DNA from: an uncultured Oscillospiraceae bacterium
GTDB lineage: Bacteria > Bacillota > Clostridia > Oscillospirales > Oscillospiraceae
NCBI GenBank assembly: GCA_934636865.1
Contig: CAKUBI010000020.1
Span: forward strand, 1 to 37,656
DNA length: 37,656 nucleotides
Direction of reading: 5' to 3'
The notes beneath the pieces were generated by a model that searched no databases, was not told where the DNA came from, and worked only from the letters and a program-made list of their open reading frames with translations. The position numbers and the translations under genes are program-made. Shown piece by piece: positions 14,318 to 22,019 of the stretch. Numbering within the stretch: position 1 is the first letter of the stretch; each line of letters begins with the position of its first letter.

Positions 14318-14347
14318 GAAAAGTGCCCGCAAACGCGGACACTTTTC
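14318..14347 (-). terminator. Terminator after the zinc-ribbon gene
   Basis: GAAAAGTGTCCGC pairs with GCGGGCACTTTTC around a 4-nt loop, with one mismatch, followed by TTTT on the minus strand. Confidence 0.88.
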
Positions 14348-14367
14348 GAATCAGCAGTTACAAGAGC

Positions 14368-14646
14368 TTACTGCTCAGCGCGCATCTTGGCGAAGCACTC
14401 GCTGCAGTAGACCGGACGGTCGGACTTGGGCTCGAAGGGAACCTTGGCCTCGCCGCCGCAAGCTGCGCAGACTGCGGTGAAGTACTCGCGGGGACCACGG
14501 GCGGCGTTCTTGCGAGCGTCGCGGCAGGCCTTGCAGCGCTGGGGCTCGTTCTGGAAGCCGCGCTCCGCGTAGAACTCCTGCTCACCGGCGGTGAACACGA
14601 ACTCGTTGCCGCACTCCTTGCAAACTAAAGTCTTGTCTTCGTACAT
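14368..14646 (-). CDS. Double zinc-ribbon protein
   Basis: A 92-residue protein with four CxxC pairs: CKEC (9-12) and CKAC (38-41) form the first ribbon, CAAC and CSEC near the C-terminus the second. Between them lie GEQEFYAERGFQNEPQRC and FEPKSDRPVYC, typical of the common clostridial zinc-ribbon proteins of unknown role. It could bind nucleic acid or act in protein contacts, and nothing here decides which. SD AGAGAGGG precedes the ATG. It follows sigH by 39 bp and may share its transcript. Confidence 0.88.
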   Translation of the reverse strand: MYEDKTLVCKECGNEFVFTAGEQEFYAERGFQNEPQRCKACRDARKNAARGPREYFTAVCAACGGEAKVPFEPKSDRPVYCSECFAKMRAEQ

Positions 14647-14685
14647 GATTTTACCCTCTCTTTGAATCAGAAAAAATATATGCGT

Positions 14686-15330
14686 TCAGCGTTTGCTGAT
14701 ATCGCCGGAGATAATGTGCTGCGCGGCCTTCCGGCGCACGCGCTGCACGGCGTTGTCCACCGACTTCGGAGACTTGCCCACGGCCTTTGCAATCTCGTGA
14801 CAGGAAAGGCCTTCCAAATAGTACCCTAAGATCTTCGCCTCGAACTCGGACAACTGCTTGCGGGTACTTTCGAGTAAGCTCTCCACATGGTCCCGCTCCG
14901 CGATGAGGAGCTCGGGGTCGGTGTGGCTGGGGTCCAAAGTACCGGAGGTGTAAGAAGTACTGTCAAAGAAAGGGGTATCAAGGGATATGGATTCGTTCAG
15001 CGGATAATGCTTGCCGCGGGAAGCGGCACGGAGCGCAGAGAACAGGCGGTTGCGGATGCAGATATCCGCGAACGTGCGGAACGACGCCGCCTTGCCCGGC
15101 TGGTACTCCCGTATCGCCTGAATGAGCCCGAACATACCCTCCTGGATCAGGTCCTCCCCATCGCCTCCGACGAGGAAAAGAGGACGCGCACACGCGCGGA
15201 CCGCACCGTAATAGCGCGTGACGAGAAGCTCCTCGGCCTCCCTGTCACCGCCGCCTGCCAGCGCGCACAGTTCTTCGTCCGTGCGCTCTTCCAGACCTGT
15301 ATGATGGCTCTCATTCTGATGATACTGCAT
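14686..15330 (-). CDS. sigH: RNA polymerase sigma-H factor
   Basis: A 214-residue sigma-70 family factor of the SigH (Spo0H) type, which directs early sporulation transcription. Region 2 is visible as LVTRYYGAVRACARPLFL, then GDGEDLIQEGMFGLIQAIREYQ (core binding and -10 recognition) and FADICIRNRLFSALRAASR. Region 4 is SEFEAKILGYYLEGLSCHEIAKAVGKSPKSVDNAVQRVRRK. The ATG at 15330 has AGAAGG 8 nt upstream, yet a consensus -10 box ends only 2 nt before it, so either the promoter assignment or the start needs care. Next to glmM and a zinc-ribbon gene. Confidence 0.92.
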   Translation of the reverse strand: MQYHQNESHHTGLEERTDEELCALAGGGDREAEELLVTRYYGAVRACARPLFLVGGDGEDLIQEGMFGLIQAIREYQPGKAASFRTFADICIRNRLFSALRAASRGKHYPLNESISLDTPFFDSTSYTSGTLDPSHTDPELLIAERDHVESLLESTRKQLSEFEAKILGYYLEGLSCHEIAKAVGKSPKSVDNAVQRVRRKAAQHIISGDISKR

Positions 15331-15332
15331 GT

Positions 15333-15362
15333 ATTATACCTTCTGCGCCTATGATTTGTCAA
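15333..15362 (-). promoter_or_regulatory. Sigma-A-like promoter overlapping the sigH start
   Basis: TTGACA (15357-15362), 18 bp, TATAAT (15333-15338) on the minus strand. Transcription would begin at or just inside the annotated ATG, so this box may not serve the full-length reading. Confidence 0.55.
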
Positions 15363-15397
15363 GTATTTACGAAAATTCAGTATAAAGACTAATGATT

Positions 15398-16744
15398 TTA
15401 CAGCATCTTTATCACATTGACCAAATTCTCGGCCGTCGCAAGCGCGATTTGTTCCGTTTTTGCCTCAACCATCACGCGGATAAGCGCTTCCGTGCCGCTC
15501 GGACGCACCAAAACGCGCCCTTCGCCATGGAGCTTTTCCTCCTCCGATGCGATGTTTTCGCGCAGTGCGTCGGACGCCATGATGCTTTCCTTCACGCCGC
15601 GTTCGTGCGAAACGGCGACGTTGAGCAGCACCTGCGGGTACTGCGGGCAGACGGACGCGAGCTCGGAGGCCTTCTTGCCGCTGCGCGCAAGCACATCGAG
15701 GAACTGCAGCGCCGTGAGCTGGCCGTCGCCGGTGGTGGCAAAGTCGGTGAAGATCGTATGGCCCGACTGCTCGCCGCCAAGCTTGTAGCCGCGCTCGTTC
15801 ATTCTCTCGAGCACATTGCGGTCGCCAACGTTCGTGCACTCAAGGCCCACGCCGTTTTCGCGGCAGAATTCGTGCAGGCCCAGATTCGACATGACGGTCG
15901 CGACGATCGTGCCGCCGGAGAGCTTGCCGCGGCGCTTCATATCCGAGCCGCACACGGCGAGCACCTTGTCGCCGTCGATGACGCCGCCCTTCTCGTCAAC
16001 AAGGAGGCAGCGGTCCGCGTCGCCATCGAACGCAACGCCGATATCGTAGCCGCCCGCGACGACCTTTTCCGCAAGGTCCTCAAGATGCGTCGAGCCGCAG
16101 TGATCGTTGATGTTCACGCCGTCCGGCTCGCGGTGGATGAAATCGCAGAAGCAGCGGAAGCGGCCGAAAAGCTCCGGCGCGGTCGCGGACGAAGCGCCGT
16201 TCGAGCAGTCCACCAGCACGCGAAGGCCCGCAAGGTCGCTTTCGATGCTGCCGGCAAGATGGTCGATGTACGCCTCGCGTGACTGGCGCAGGCCGTGGCG
16301 CAGCACGCCGATCTCGCCGTGCGTGGCGGCGGGATAGATATCGGTGAGGATCTTCTCCTCCACCAGCTCCTCGGTCGCGTCGGGCAGCTTGTAGCCCTTT
16401 TCGTTGAAGACCTTGATGCCGTTGTGCTCATAGGGGTTGTGCGAGGCGGAAATGACGATGCCCGCGTCCGCACCCTTGAGCACCGTGAGATACGCGACCG
16501 CCGGCGTCGGCAGCACGCCGAGCGGCATCACGTCGCCGCCGACGGAGCAGATGCCCGCGATGAGCGCGCTTTCGAGCATGTCGGAGGAAATGCGCGTGTC
16601 CTTGCCGATGGTAACGACCGGCTTTCGCCCCTTTTCCTCCTTCAGCACGGCCGCGATGGCCTTGCCCGTGCGGAACGCGAGATCAGCGGTCAGATTTTCG
16701 CCGACCACGCCGCGGATACCGTCGGTCCCAAACAGTTTTCCCAT
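15398..16744 (-). CDS. glmM: Phosphoglucosamine mutase
   Basis: Converts glucosamine-6-phosphate to glucosamine-1-phosphate on the way to UDP-GlcNAc for cell wall synthesis. All alpha-D-phosphohexomutase elements are present in 448 residues: MGKLFGTDGIRGV at the N-terminus, the catalytic phosphoserine loop VISASHNPYEHNGIK, the metal-binding DGDADR, the sugar-binding GGEQSGH and the phosphate-binding RPSGTEALIRVM. Length is normal. It lies 57 bp after ruvB and is probably co-transcribed with ruvCAB. Confidence 0.97.
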   Translation of the reverse strand: MGKLFGTDGIRGVVGENLTADLAFRTGKAIAAVLKEEKGRKPVVTIGKDTRISSDMLESALIAGICSVGGDVMPLGVLPTPAVAYLTVLKGADAGIVISASHNPYEHNGIKVFNEKGYKLPDATEELVEEKILTDIYPAATHGEIGVLRHGLRQSREAYIDHLAGSIESDLAGLRVLVDCSNGASSATAPELFGRFRCFCDFIHREPDGVNINDHCGSTHLEDLAEKVVAGGYDIGVAFDGDADRCLLVDEKGGVIDGDKVLAVCGSDMKRRGKLSGGTIVATVMSNLGLHEFCRENGVGLECTNVGDRNVLERMNERGYKLGGEQSGHTIFTDFATTGDGQLTALQFLDVLARSGKKASELASVCPQYPQVLLNVAVSHERGVKESIMASDALRENIASEEEKLHGEGRVLVRPSGTEALIRVMVEAKTEQIALATAENLVNVIKML

Positions 16745-16800
16745 AGTAAATATCCCTCATCTCAAAAAGATTTGTAAGAATGCTGTGAAATAATTATCCT

Positions 16801-17856
16801 TTACAGACTAAGCTGCTCCGGGATATCCTCCATGCTCTTCGGCACGGAGAGGCCCAGATGCTCGTAGGCCCTGCGCGTGACGCAGCGCCCTCTCGGCGTG
16901 CGCTGTAAAAAGCCAAGCTGCATGAGATACGGCTCGTAAACGTCCAGCAGCGTGACGGCTTCCTCGCCGATGGTCGCGGCCAGCGTCTCGATGCCGACGG
17001 GGCCGCCGCCGTAATTTTCAATGATGGCATGCAGCATCCGATGATCGATGGGGTCAAGGCCCAGATCGTCGATCTCGAGCGCGCGGAGCGCCTCGTCGGC
17101 GACCTCGCGCGTGATGACGCCGTCCGCCTTCACGTCCGCAAAGTCGCGCACGCGGCGCAGCATGCGGTTGGCGATACGCGGCGTGCCGCGCGAGCGGCGC
17201 GCGATCTCGAGCGCGCCCGTGGGGTCGATGGAGACATTCAAAATGCCCGCCGAGCGCGTGACGATCTTCGCAAGCTCCTGCGGCGTGTAGAGTTCCAATC
17301 GCAGCGTCACGCCGAAGCGGTCGCGCAGCGGCGCCGACAGCTGCCCGGCGCGCGTGGTCGCGCCGATGAGCGTGAAGTGCGGCAGATCCAGGCGGATGGA
17401 GTTCGCGCTCGGCCCCTTGCCGACGATGATATCGATGGCGTAGTCCTCCATCGCGGGGTATAAGATCTCCTCTACGCTGCGGTTCAGGCGGTGGATCTCA
17501 TCGACGAAGAGGATGTCCCCCTCGCTCAGGTTCGTCAGAAGCGCCGCAAGGTCGCCCGCCTTTTCGATGGCGGGGCCGGAGGTGATGCGGATGTTGACGC
17601 CCATCTCCTGCGCGATGATGCCCGCGAGCGTCGTTTTGCCAAGGCCCGGAGGGCCGTGCAGCAGCACGTGGTCGAGCGACTCGCCGCGCTTTTTCGCCGC
17701 GGCGATGAAAACGGCGAGGTTGCCCTTCGCCTTCTCCTGCCCGATATATTCCTGAAGGGCCTTCGGGCGCAGCGAGCCCTCCTGTGCGTCCTCGCTCAGA
17801 AAGGTCGTCGCCACGATCGGCTCTTCATAAATGTCGGTCCCAAAATCAATGCTCAA
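16801..17856 (-). CDS. ruvB: Holliday junction branch migration helicase RuvB
   Basis: The AAA+ motor that drives branch migration with RuvA. It has 351 residues: [15 protein letters not shown], Walker [13 protein letters not shown], Walker [11 protein letters not shown], sensor 1 [20 protein letters not shown] with the arginine finger, and the C-terminal winged helix ending [15 protein letters not shown]. Lies 13 bp after ruvA and completes the ruvC-ruvA-ruvB set. Confidence 0.98.
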   Translation of the reverse strand: MSIDFGTDIYEEPIVATTFLSEDAQEGSLRPKALQEYIGQEKAKGNLAVFIAAAKKRGESLDHVLLHGPPGLGKTTLAGIIAQEMGVNIRITSGPAIEKAGDLAALLTNLSEGDILFVDEIHRLNRSVEEILYPAMEDYAIDIIVGKGPSANSIRLDLPHFTLIGATTRAGQLSAPLRDRFGVTLRLELYTPQELAKIVTRSAGILNVSIDPTGALEIARRSRGTPRIANRMLRRVRDFADVKADGVITREVADEALRALEIDDLGLDPIDHRMLHAIIENYGGGPVGIETLAATIGEEAVTLLDVYEPYLMQLGFLQRTPRGRCVTRRAYEHLGLSVPKSMEDIPEQLSL

Positions 17857-17869
17857 ACGGTACTCACCT

Positions 17870-18466
17870 CTACTTTACCATCCGTTTCAGGCTCTGCCTT
17901 ACGATCTCCTCGAGCGGCAGTCCCTCCACGTCGATGCCCTTCATCGCCACCGCGATGTCCTGCTGCGTGTAGCCGAGCACCGCGAGCGCGGCGGCGGCCT
18001 CGACGGCCTTGCTCTTCCCGCCCGGCATCACGCCGGGCGCTGCGGGCATGCCGATCTCCTGCTGCTCCTTGGCGAGCTTGTCCTTGAGCTCTAAGATGAT
18101 GCGCTGGGCGATCTTCTTGCCGATGCCCGGCGCGGCGATGAGCGCCTTTTCATCTCCCGTGATGACGGCCATGGCAAGCCCCTGCGGCGTGCAGACCGAC
18201 AGTATCGCGAGCGCCGCCTTCGGTCCCACGCCCGAAATGCCGATGAGCTGCCTGAAGCTCCCGAGCTCGCCCTGCGTGGCAAAGCCGTAAAGGTCGAAGA
18301 TGCCGTCCCCCACGTGCAAATAGGTGTAAAGCTTAGACGCCTTACCGACCTGAAGCTGCGAGATCGTCGTGCTGGTGGTCCTGCAGGCGTAGCCCACGCC
18401 GCCGCAGTCGATCACGGCAAGGTACGGCTCCACATGGGCGACCGTTCCGCTGACATAATAAAACAT
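17870..18466 (-). CDS. ruvA: Holliday junction-binding protein RuvA
   Basis: Binds four-way junctions as a tetramer and loads RuvB. The 198 residues show the N-terminal OB domain ([26 protein letters not shown]), the two helix-hairpin-helix motifs ([16 protein letters not shown] and [16 protein letters not shown]), then a flexible linker and the small C-terminal RuvB-contacting domain ([17 protein letters not shown]). Length is normal. Sits 18 bp after ruvC. Confidence 0.98.
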   Translation of the reverse strand: MFYYVSGTVAHVEPYLAVIDCGGVGYACRTTSTTISQLQVGKASKLYTYLHVGDGIFDLYGFATQGELGSFRQLIGISGVGPKAALAILSVCTPQGLAMAVITGDEKALIAAPGIGKKIAQRIILELKDKLAKEQQEIGMPAAPGVMPGGKSKAVEAAAALAVLGYTQQDIAVAMKGIDVEGLPLEEIVRQSLKRMVK

Positions 18467-18484
18467 AAACTGCCCTTCTCCTGC

Positions 18485-19000
18485 TTAAATGGTCTGCTTG
18501 ACGTCGCCGCCGCTCACGCGGCTCAGAAGCGACGTCGCGCTGCGTGCATGACAGATGGCGATGGCCAGCGCGTCGGCCGCGTCATCGGGCCGGGGCACGG
18601 CCTTGAGCTTCAAAAGCCGCCGGACCATGTCCATGACCTGCTTCTTTTCCGCAAGGCCATAGCCCACGACGGCCTGCTTGACCTGCATGGGCGTATATTC
18701 GTAGAGCGGCACGCCGCTTTTTTCCGCCGTGCAGAGGATGATGCCGCGCCCGTGCGCCACGGCGATGCCGGTGGTGATGTTGTTCGAGAAGAACAGCTCC
18801 TCGACGGCGATGGCGTCGGGCCTCAGCTGCGCGATCAGCGCCTCCATATCCTGCTCGATCTGCACCAGGCGGCGCGCCAGCGGCAGCCCTGCAGGCGTGG
18901 TGATTGCGCCGTAGCGGAGCATCTGCGTCCGTCCGCGGTCCGCCTCGATCAGCCCGAAGCCGACGATGGCGACGCCCGGGTCGATGCCGAGTATCCGCAT
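18485..19000 (-). CDS. ruvC: Holliday junction resolvase RuvC
   Basis: Cuts Holliday junctions symmetrically. The acidic catalytic set is present: D in ILGIDPG near the N-terminus, E in AIAVEELFF, and the D-D pair in RPDDAADALAIAICHA. The start at 19000 (MRILGIDPG, 171 residues) is chosen because GGGAGG lies 8 nt upstream; a GTG at 19009 overlaps that SD. First gene of ruvC-ruvA-ruvB-glmM, with a strong promoter just upstream. Confidence 0.97.
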   Translation of the reverse strand: MRILGIDPGVAIVGFGLIEADRGRTQMLRYGAITTPAGLPLARRLVQIEQDMEALIAQLRPDAIAVEELFFSNNITTGIAVAHGRGIILCTAEKSGVPLYEYTPMQVKQAVVGYGLAEKKQVMDMVRRLLKLKAVPRPDDAADALAIAICHARSATSLLSRVSGGDVKQTI

Positions 19001-19031
19001 GCGCATCACCTCCCACGATAGTTATTATGGA

Positions 19032-19060
19032 ATTATATCAAACATCTGTCCGAAATGCAA
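19032..19060 (-). promoter_or_regulatory. Promoter of the ruvCAB-glmM operon
   Basis: TTGCAT (19055-19060), 17 bp, TATAAT (19032-19037) on the minus strand. No clear LexA-type box was seen beside it. Confidence 0.85.
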
Positions 19061-19084
19061 CGGGTATCGCCAAAAAGGCGAAAA

Positions 19085-19108
19085 GGCCGCTTCCCTGCGG
19101 AAGCGGCC
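19085..19108 (-). terminator. Terminator after xerD
   Basis: Perfect 10-bp stem GGCCGCTTCC / GGAAGCGGCC with a 4-nt loop, followed by TTTT on the minus strand. Ts on the plus side too. Confidence 0.9.
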
Positions 19109-19120
19109 CACTTTTTTCCG

Positions 19121-20005
19121 TTATGCCCTCGGGTGCGCCTTCTGGTAGACGTCCTTGAGGTGCTTTTTGACCACATGCGTGTAAATCTGCGTCGAGGAAA
19201 TGTCCGCATGGCCGAGCATCTCCTGAATGGAGCGCAGGTCCGCGCCGTTTTCCAGCAGATGCACGGCGAACGAATGACGCAGCGTATGCGGCGTGATGTC
19301 CTTCGAGATGCCGGCGGTCTCCTGATAGTGCTTCACGATCTTCCAGAAGCCCTGGCGGCTCATGCGCTCGCCGTTCATGTTGACGAACAGCGCCGTCTCC
19401 TCCGGGTCCGCCAGAAGCTGCGGGCGGACCTCTTTCATGTAGTGCGCGAGCGCCTTCACAGCGGCGGGATAGAGCGGGATGATGCGCTCCTTGCCCTTGC
19501 TCTGCGCGCGGATGAAGCTCGCGCTCAGGTTCACGTCATCCTCGTTGAGCGAGATGAGCTCGGACACGCGGATGCCCGTGGCGTACAGAAGCTCGAGCAT
19601 CGCGTGGTCGCGGTAGCCCTTGGCGTCCACGCACTGCGGCTGGTCAAGAAACAGCTCGACCTCCTTGCCCGTGAGGATCTCAGGGAATTTATGCTCCACC
19701 TTCACCGCGGCGACGCCCTTGGCCGGGTTGGCGCTGACCTCGCCGCTGAGCTGAAGATAGGTATAGAACGACTTGATCGACGCGATGGAGCGCGTGATCG
19801 TGGCGGCGGATTTCCCCCTGCCGCCCATCCATGCAACATAGGTGCTGATGACCTCCTGCGTCACCTGCGGCAGCGGCATGGGGCTGAATTCGTCCAGATA
19901 CGCCGCGAACTGGTGCAGATCGCGCATGTAGGAGCTGAGCGTATTCTGCGAGGCGTGCTTCTCCGCAGCGAGGTATTCTTCGTATTGCGGCAAATAATCT
20001 GCCAT
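19121..20005 (-). CDS. xerD: Tyrosine recombinase XerD
   Basis: Site-specific recombinase that resolves chromosome dimers at dif together with a partner Xer protein. The 294 residues have the N-terminal SAM-like domain (YEEYLAAEKHASQNTLSSYMRDL) and a complete catalytic set: R in TGIRVSEL, K in SKGKERIIPL, H and R in HTLRHSFAVHLL, H in MLGHADISST and the tyrosine in QIYTHV. Its core-gene context and normal length argue for the housekeeping XerD rather than a mobile-element integrase. It follows spoIIM by 24 bp, as in other Bacillota. Confidence 0.94.
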   Translation of the reverse strand: MADYLPQYEEYLAAEKHASQNTLSSYMRDLHQFAAYLDEFSPMPLPQVTQEVISTYVAWMGGRGKSAATITRSIASIKSFYTYLQLSGEVSANPAKGVAAVKVEHKFPEILTGKEVELFLDQPQCVDAKGYRDHAMLELLYATGIRVSELISLNEDDVNLSASFIRAQSKGKERIIPLYPAAVKALAHYMKEVRPQLLADPEETALFVNMNGERMSRQGFWKIVKHYQETAGISKDITPHTLRHSFAVHLLENGADLRSIQEMLGHADISSTQIYTHVVKKHLKDVYQKAHPRA

Positions 20006-20029
20006 GGCTGCACGCCCCCCCTTCCATTT

Positions 20030-20665
20030 TTATCCGCCCGCCGCCAGCAGCAGAAACTGCGGCACGAGCCACAGCTCCGCCAGCGCGGCAAGCAGCAGGC
20101 ACACACAACAAACGCCAAGCCGGTACCAGTACGCGCTGCCGTAAGTGACCGCGCGTGCGCGCTTCCCTCCGCCGCCGAGCGAAAGCAGAAGAAGTGACCG
20201 GGACGTTTCCATCGCCGCCGCGCCGAGCACGAGCGTACACGGCAGCACCGCAAGGACCCGCGCGCCGAACAGCGCCACGAGCAGCGGGAAATATCCCCGC
20301 CCGAGCGAGAGCGCAAAGCTCATGAGTGAAAACGACAGCAGGAACCCCTGGAACGCACACACCGCCGGGACCGCCGCCACACCGATGGAGGCGAAGCCCA
20401 GCAGAAAAACGATCACCGGTGCGCGGAAATAACACACCAGCGTTTCGACCAGTGCCTGCGCTGAAAACGGCTGCCGCGCGCCGAGGGAAAGAAACGAAGC
20501 GAGATACCGCTCCAACTCGCCGCCCGTGCGCTGCGCCGAATGCAGCGCAAACACATAGCCAAACAACACACCAAGCACAGCAAAGGCAGCCAGCACCATC
20601 AGCGGCAGCGGCATGCGCCGCGTCCGCGCGCCGTTCCGGCGCCCTTGTTTCATCCGTCCGATCAA
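20030..20665 (-). CDS. spoIIM: Stage II sporulation protein M
   Basis: A roughly 210-residue membrane protein with a basic N-terminus, a first membrane segment (LMVLAAFAVLGVLFGYVFAL) and several C-terminal segments typical of SpoIIM. In Bacillus SpoIIM forms the DMP complex with SpoIID and SpoIIP, which drives engulfment. The segment PVIVFLLGFASIGVAAVPA and the G-F-L-L-S-F-S run fit the family. Start: TTG at 20665 has AAGGGG 8 nt upstream. GTG at 20674 abuts that SD, and ATG at 20653 is possible. Next to xerD, a conserved pairing. Confidence 0.85.
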   Translation of the reverse strand: MIGRMKQGRRNGARTRRMPLPLMVLAAFAVLGVLFGYVFALHSAQRTGGELERYLASFLSLGARQPFSAQALVETLVCYFRAPVIVFLLGFASIGVAAVPAVCAFQGFLLSFSLMSFALSLGRGYFPLLVALFGARVLAVLPCTLVLGAAAMETSRSLLLLSLGGGGKRARAVTYGSAYWYRLGVCCVCLLLAALAELWLVPQFLLLAAGG

Positions 20666-20674
20666 GCAGATCAC

Positions 20675-21039
20675 CCCTTCGTAAAGCGCTGAGGCAATGC
20701 TCCTGCAAGGCAGGCGATCGACGGAACGTACCTATAAATATAGGACTTTTGCAGCCGTTGCGCAAGCGGAATTGCCTATTTTTTCCATTTTTGTTAATTA
20801 TGTCAAAATATTATGTAAAGTATATTATGTTAACTATAGCAACAAGATACAGGAAACGCACGTTTCCAGCAAGATATGGGGTATTTTTCCTGCCGCTTTC
20901 CCTACATCTGGCAAAGATCACAGCTTTCCGCATCCGCGTCATAAAAAGTCAGTTTTCCGCGCGCTCCATCCGCCATTTGTGCAAACCGCCGCAGTCCGGA
21001 CGCGTGCTCCGCGTCTTCCCTTTTCCCATGCGGTTATGT
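20675..21039. promoter_or_regulatory. 365-bp intergenic region with repeats and palindromes
   Basis: No credible gene on either strand. Contents: palindrome CCTATAAATATAGG (20731-20744); three ATTATGT motifs (20797, 20810 and 20824 starts; 13-14 bp apart; ACATAAT on the minus strand); palindrome GGAAACG-CA-CGTTTCC (20852-20867) flanked by CAAGATA direct repeats (20843 and 20870 starts). On the minus strand TTGCGC-17-TATATT gives a weak candidate spoIIM promoter. The right half is GC-rich and featureless. Confidence 0.45.
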
Positions 21040-21459
21040 TCACCTGCGTGCGCGGCGCGTTTTCGCGCCGTTTCGCTTTTTACGCTTCTTCCGCCCGCCG
21101 GTCACCAGCGCTGCCCCGGCGCCCACGAGCATCGCCCCCGCCGCGGCCAGCGAACGCTCCGGCACGAGCGCGCCGCCGATCACAAAGCCGATCACCTGCG
21201 TCAGGAGCCAGCCCGACGCTGCACAGGCAAGGACCATCGCCGTTCTCCGGCTCGTCCGTCCGCCGCCGACCATACAGCCCGAAAAAGCCGCCAGCGCCGC
21301 CGCGGCCAGTCCCGCCGCGCCGACTCTCTCCTCGCCGATCGTTCCGTTCAGCATCAGCGCCGCCGCGATCGCCAGCAGCATAAGCTCCGACAAGCAGCAC
21401 ACGAGCGCGCCCAGCGCGCATTTTTTGACATACCAGACCGTTGGCACCGTTCTTTCCAC
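21040..21459 (-). CDS. TIGR04086-like small membrane protein
   Basis: A 139-residue protein with four predicted membrane segments (LGALVCCLSELMLLAIAAAL, AAGLAAAALAAFSGCMVGG, AMVLACAASGWLLTQVIGFVIGG, LAAAGAMLVGAGAALV) and a very basic tail (GGRKKRKKRN...). Size, topology and the place after yajC match the TIGR04086 family of Bacillota, whose function is unknown. Start: GTG at 21459, 7 nt after AGGGGAGG. That SD is also the 3' arm of the preceding terminator-like stem. Confidence 0.75.
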   Translation of the reverse strand: MERTVPTVWYVKKCALGALVCCLSELMLLAIAAALMLNGTIGEERVGAAGLAAAALAAFSGCMVGGGRTSRRTAMVLACAASGWLLTQVIGFVIGGALVPERSLAAAGAMLVGAGAALVTGGRKKRKKRNGAKTRRARR

Positions 21460-21462
21460 GAA

Positions 21463-21511
21463 AAAACCTCCCCTGCATTCGCCTATCAAAGCGTATGCCA
21501 GGGGAGGTTTT
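21463..21511 (-). terminator. Terminator-like stem after yajC overlapping the next gene's SD
   Basis: On the minus strand AAAACCTCCCCTG (from 21511) pairs with CAGGGGAGGTTTT (to 21463) around a 23-nt loop, followed by more Ts. The 3' arm contains the SD of the TIGR04086-like gene. Termination and translation initiation are therefore mutually linked. Confidence 0.7.
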
Positions 21512-21531
21512 CTTATGCTGTTGTTTTTTGC

Positions 21532-21939
21532 TTACTTGATCTCGGGATCGAAGCCAGGCTTCTCTTCCTTTTCCGCCTTTTCGGGAGCAGCCTCGACAGC
21601 CTTGGACTCCTCCGTCTTGGCGTTCTCTTCCTTGGCAGGCTCTTCCTTCTTGGCCTTCTTGCCGCCCTTCTGCGCGGCAGCCGCTTCCATCGACTCGGTG
21701 GACTGGATGCCCCACTTGGCGATCTCGATGCGGACGCGGTCCTCAGAGGTCTCAAAGACGACGGTCGTGTCGTTCACCTGAACGATGCGGCCGACCATGC
21801 CGCCGATGGTGGTGATGCGCTCGCCCTTCTTGAGGCTGTTGCGCATGTTTTCCGCCTGCTTCTTGCGCTTGTTTTCCGGACGGATGATGAGGAAGTAGAA
21901 CACCGCGATCATCGCGACCAGCAAGATCATGCTATCCAT
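21532..21939 (-). CDS. yajC: Sec translocon accessory protein YajC
   Basis: Small accessory subunit of the SecDF-YajC part of the Sec export machinery. The 135 residues begin with one membrane segment (MILLVAMIAVFYFLII) followed by RPENKRKKQ and the conserved LKKGERITTIGGMVGRIV core. Beyond about residue 90 it carries a 45-residue Lys/Glu/Ala-rich tail, longer than minimal YajC and probably disordered. SD AAAGGAA lies 8 nt before the ATG. It follows tgt by 80 bp, the classic queA-tgt-yajC order. Confidence 0.95.
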   Translation of the reverse strand: MDSMILLVAMIAVFYFLIIRPENKRKKQAENMRNSLKKGERITTIGGMVGRIVQVNDTTVVFETSEDRVRIEIAKWGIQSTESMEAAAAQKGGKKAKKEEPAKEENAKTEESKAVEAAPEKAEKEEKPGFDPEIK

Positions 21940-22019
21940 AGTACAGTTCCTTTCAAAAACAAAAGATATTCATATTATAGCGGATAACCCACCGTTGTGC
22001 AAGAGGTTTCTCCGAAGAA

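Noticed and set aside
19121..20005. The tyrosine recombinase as a mobile-element integrase
   Set aside because: It sits in the conserved spoIIM-xerD pairing, has normal XerD length, and no attachment-site repeats or phage genes are near.
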